NCBI GenBank assembly: GCA_905236145.1
Contig: CAJOOE010000007.1
Location: forward strand, 1-16,139
Direction of reading: 5' to 3'
DNA: 16,139 nt
Source of the DNA: an uncultured Selenomonadaceae bacterium
GTDB lineage: Bacteria > Bacillota > Negativicutes > Selenomonadales > Selenomonadaceae
Of the stretch, positions 14,068-16,139 are shown piece by piece; positions within the stretch are counted from its first letter, which is position 1, and each line of letters begins with the position of its first letter. The translations under genes were made by a program, and so were the position numbers. The notes under the pieces are model-generated. The model searched no databases, had not been told where the DNA came from, and saw only the letters and a list, made by a program, of their open reading frames with translations.

Positions 14068-15408
14068 ATGGAAAATAAAAATTTGGCAAAAAAAATTTAT
14101 GAACTTCTGGGAAAAGCCGAAAATATTTCAAGCGTCACAAATTGCATGACACGGCTCCGGGTTCATTTGCGGGATAAAGAAAAAGCGAAACTTGACGAAA
14201 TAAAAAAAACGGAAGGCGTTTCCGGAATTTTCGACAACGCCGGCGAGATTCAAATTATCTTGGGACCGGGCAAGGCGGCAAAAGTTACCGATGCGGTCAA
14301 AGAAATTTTGAAAGCGGAAGGAAATTTGAAAATCGGCAACGCGGAAAATTTGCATCGGGAAATTCGCGAAAAAAATGCAACGCCGATAAAACTTTTCTTC
14401 AAAAAAATTGCGGGAATTTTTTTGCCGCTGATTCCGGGATTTATAGCTTGCGGCTTAATCACCGGCTGCACGGGACTTGCGATAAAAATTTCTCCGGAGA
14501 TTGCGTCTTATCCGATCGTTCAACTTTTGGCTGTTGCCGGCAATGCGGTTTTTTGGGGAATGAATTTGTTTGTCGGAAGAAATGCGGCTGAAGTTTTCGG
14601 CGGCTCTCCGATTTTGGGCGGAGTCCTTGCCGCGATAATCAGCCATCCGGGATTGGCGAACATAACTTTGACCGATTCGCCGCTTGTACCCGGTCGCGGC
14701 GGTGTAATTTCGGTTTTGGCTGTTGCGGCGTTCGGGGCGTTCATTGAGAAAAATTTGCGGAAAATTATTCCGGATATGTTTGAACTTTTCCTCACTCCGC
14801 TTTTCACCGTCTTGATTGCGGGGGCGGCGGCAATTTTCATTTTGCAGCCGGCGGGCGGAATAATTTCGGCAACGATCGGAATGGCCGTAACCGGAGCGAT
14901 AGAATCCGGCGGGGCGTTCACCGGCTTTATACTCGGCGGTTGTTGGTTGCCTTTGGTAATGTTCGGAATACATCAGGCATTTACTCCGATTCACGTTGAC
15001 CTTTTGGCAAATTACGGAGTGACTGTCTTACTTCCGATCTTGGCGATGGCGGGTGCCGGGCAAGTCGGTGCGTCGGTCGCGGTTTATTTTATGACGAAAA
15101 ACAATTTTTTGAAAAAGACGGTTGCATCGGCTTTGCCGGTCGGAATAATGGGTATAGGCGAACCTTTGATTTACGGCGTAACTTTTCCGCTCGGCAGACC
15201 TTTTATCGCGGCTTGCATAGGCGGAGCATTCGGCGGGGCGGTGCAGGCGTCCTTCCCGGTCGGAGCGGCAACTTTGGGAATTTCCGGAATCCCTCTCGCC
15301 GCCGCAACCGACAATATCCCGGTTTATCTTTTGGGCGTTGTCGTCGCTTACGTCACCGGATTTGTCGCGACGAAAATTTTGGGTTTCGACGACCCGGAGG
15401 AAGAGTAA
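14068..15408 (+). CDS. PTS sugar transporter EIIBC, glucose-superfamily (MurNAc/sucrose-like)
   Basis: A 446-aa fusion of a PTS EIIB domain (about 1-85) and an EIIC permease (about 105-440). EIIB shows SSVTNCMTRLRV with the phosphorylated cysteine C26 and IQIILGPGKAAKV. EIIC has many glycine-rich membrane segments including PLIPGFIACGLITG, EVFGGSPILGGVLAAIISHP, PGRGGVISVLAVAAFGAFIEK, FGIHQAFTPIHVDLL and MGIGEPLIYGVTFPLGRPF (the GEP sugar-binding/transport motif). It imports and phosphorylates a sugar using phosphate relayed from HPr. There is no EIIA domain, so it must borrow one, as MurP and ScrA-type EIIBC proteins do with EIIA-Glc. Its position after an ftsW-type gene makes recycling of N-acetylmuramic acid a reasonable guess, but no MurQ etherase is visible and sucrose, trehalose or beta-glucosides remain possible. 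AGGTGG precedes the ATG. It follows ftsW by 24 nt. Confidence 0.85.
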   Translation: MENKNLAKKIYELLGKAENISSVTNCMTRLRVHLRDKEKAKLDEIKKTEGVSGIFDNAGEIQIILGPGKAAKVTDAVKEILKAEGNLKIGNAENLHREIREKNATPIKLFFKKIAGIFLPLIPGFIACGLITGCTGLAIKISPEIASYPIVQLLAVAGNAVFWGMNLFVGRNAAEVFGGSPILGGVLAAIISHPGLANITLTDSPLVPGRGGVISVLAVAAFGAFIEKNLRKIIPDMFELFLTPLFTVLIAGAAAIFILQPAGGIISATIGMAVTGAIESGGAFTGFILGGCWLPLVMFGIHQAFTPIHVDLLANYGVTVLLPILAMAGAGQVGASVAVYFMTKNNFLKKTVASALPVGIMGIGEPLIYGVTFPLGRPFIAACIGGAFGGAVQASFPVGAATLGISGIPLAAATDNIPVYLLGVVVAYVTGFVATKILGFDDPEEE

Positions 15409-15472
15409 AAAATTTTTTCAATGCCTTTTGAAATTTTGAATTTCGTTCGATAAATTTTGAGAGGTGATAAAG

Positions 15473-16117
15473 ATGAACGGCACGACAATTTACAATTCCG
15501 GCAATTCAACCGCGGCAAACAATATTTTTTTGAACTTGCCGACGAAAAAAAATTCTCAAAGTTATTACGACGAATTGCTTGCACTCGTAAAAGCCGAAAT
15601 GAATATTTCTTCGGAGCCGGAATCTTCGGGACAAAAAACTGCCGCCGATATGACTTTGGACGAATACAAAATTTATCTTACTCAAAAAATCAGTTCCATT
15701 CCCTTCCACGAATCGCGAAACAAAGACACGGAAATTGTAAAAATCAGTGACGACGCTTGGGAAGTTTTGAAGAACGATCCGAATTATGAGGCGAAAATTT
15801 TGTCGGATATTGCAAAGGAGCGGTCAAGTTACAATTCGGCTTTGGAAATACTTTCGCCCGGCGGAAATTGCAGAGTAAGATTTATAGAGTCATCGCCGGA
15901 AAAATGTTATACTGTCGCCACTTCGGACGGAAAGGTTGAAGAATTTTCCATGGAGTTGAGTGCTCTCGGTGATTTTTGGGCAAGTTCTTCTACGAGAAAA
16001 CGCCGCTTGAAAATGCTCGCCGACGTTCAAACAAATTATTTGAAACAACAACTTTTAACCCCATCGAGCGAGAAATCCCCCACTTCTATAAGTGGTGGGA
16101 TGAATCGCTCATTTTAG
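15473..16117 (+). CDS. Hypothetical protein, 214 aa
   Basis: I do not recognise a named function. The ATG at 15473 is preferred over the GTG at 15464 because GAGGTGAT (15461-15468) is a near-perfect ribosome site 4 nt before it and overlaps the GTG. The protein is soluble and polar with no signal peptide or membrane helix. It has an Asn/Ser-rich N-terminus, a DEYKIYLTQKISSIPFHESR block (about residues 65-85), VKISDDAWEVLKNDPNYEAKILSDI (about 90-115), a middle CRVRFIESSPEKCYT, and a basic helix STRKRRLKMLADVQTNYLKQQ near the C-terminus. This block order resembles a widespread uncharacterised Firmicutes family, but I will not assign it a number. The last 17 codons fall inside a strong hairpin (16066-16110), so the natural C-terminus may have been altered. 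It lies 64 nt after the PTS gene. Confidence 0.7.
   Translation: MNGTTIYNSGNSTAANNIFLNLPTKKNSQSYYDELLALVKAEMNISSEPESSGQKTAADMTLDEYKIYLTQKISSIPFHESRNKDTEIVKISDDAWEVLKNDPNYEAKILSDIAKERSSYNSALEILSPGGNCRVRFIESSPEKCYTVATSDGKVEEFSMELSALGDFWASSSTRKRRLKMLADVQTNYLKQQLLTPSSEKSPTSISGGMNRSF
16066..16110. repeat. Long imperfect hairpin at the end of the hypothetical gene, IS200/IS605-end-like
   Basis: GAGCGA (16066-16071) pairs with TCGCTC (16105-16110), and inside it ATCCC-CCACTT (16075-16085) pairs with AAGTGG-T-GGGAT (16090-16101), leaving a CTAT loop and a single bulged T. The 45-nt structure has a stem of 6 + 11 bp with a small internal loop and no strong T-run after it. A subterminal hairpin with a bulged base is typical of IS200/IS605-family ends and their associated omega RNA, but no transposase is visible in the window, so the assignment is tentative. 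A terminator or REP-like unit is the alternative. Confidence 0.45.
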
Positions 16118-16139
16118 TTGACAATTTTGCCAATATGGA
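16118..16139 (+). promoter_or_regulatory. Possible -35 box of a promoter cut by the right edge
   Basis: A perfect TTGACA (16118-16123) follows the hairpin, with 16 nt of A/T-leaning sequence to the window end. A -10 box with 17-nt spacing would start two bases beyond the edge, so this is only half a promoter. Confidence 0.3.

Noticed and set aside
15428..15456. Possible promoter TTGAAA-17 nt-TAAATT before the hypothetical gene
   Set aside because: The boxes are only moderate and the predicted start would fall inside the ribosome binding site at 15461-15468, so transcription from upstream is more likely.
1..16139. CRISPR arrays, tRNA or rRNA genes, tandem repeats
   Set aside because: No regularly spaced repeats, cloverleaf-like sequences or rRNA segments were seen on either strand.

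Overview
The window reads as chromosomal DNA from an anaerobic Gram-negative-type Firmicute, most likely a Negativicute (Selenomonadales-like). The taxonomic inference rests on a mix of genes. Rex, a split transketolase and a PTS EIIBC permease are typical of Firmicutes, while an ADP-heptose epimerase (HldD), an O-antigen ligase/polymerase-type protein and an ArnT-like lipid glycosyltransferase imply an outer membrane with LPS. The DNA is AT-leaning, and several genes start with TTG.

Layout: everything left of about 9.7 kb is on the minus strand and everything right of about 9.87 kb is on the plus strand, diverging from one intergenic region. Read in transcription order, the left arm has three parts. 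(i) hldD (9700-8729). (ii) A four-gene lipid-linked sugar cassette with a good sigma-70-type promoter (8677-8649) and a structured leader: ArnT-like GT83 transferase, ArnC/GtrB-like GT2, YdjC/ChbG-type deacetylase and GalE-like epimerase. It ends at an intrinsic terminator (4263-4230). (iii) A sugar catabolic operon with its own promoter (4142-4114): a glycerol-kinase-like FGGY kinase, a fructose-6-phosphate-aldolase-type transaldolase, a FucI/AraA-type isomerase and the N-terminal half of a split transketolase, cut by the window edge.

The right arm is a tight run of plus-strand genes: a Wzy_C/O-antigen ligase protein with an unusual charged insertion, rex (start overlapping the ligase stop by 4 nt), trmB, an FtsW-type SEDS glycosyltransferase, a PTS EIIBC permease and an unrecognised 214-aa protein. 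The last 17 codons of that protein lie in a strong hairpin resembling an IS200/IS605-type end.

Functional reading: the most interesting block is 4291-8535. Its gene set (epimerase, Und-P glycosyltransferase, YdjC-family deacetylase, ArnT-like transferase) matches the logic of the Francisella FlmF2-NaxD-FlmK and Bordetella Lgm systems, which put a free hexosamine on lipid A. Such a system in a diderm Firmicute would be worth testing. The catabolic operon probably feeds an isomerised and phosphorylated sugar into the non-oxidative pentose phosphate pathway. Its substrate cannot be read from sequence alone.
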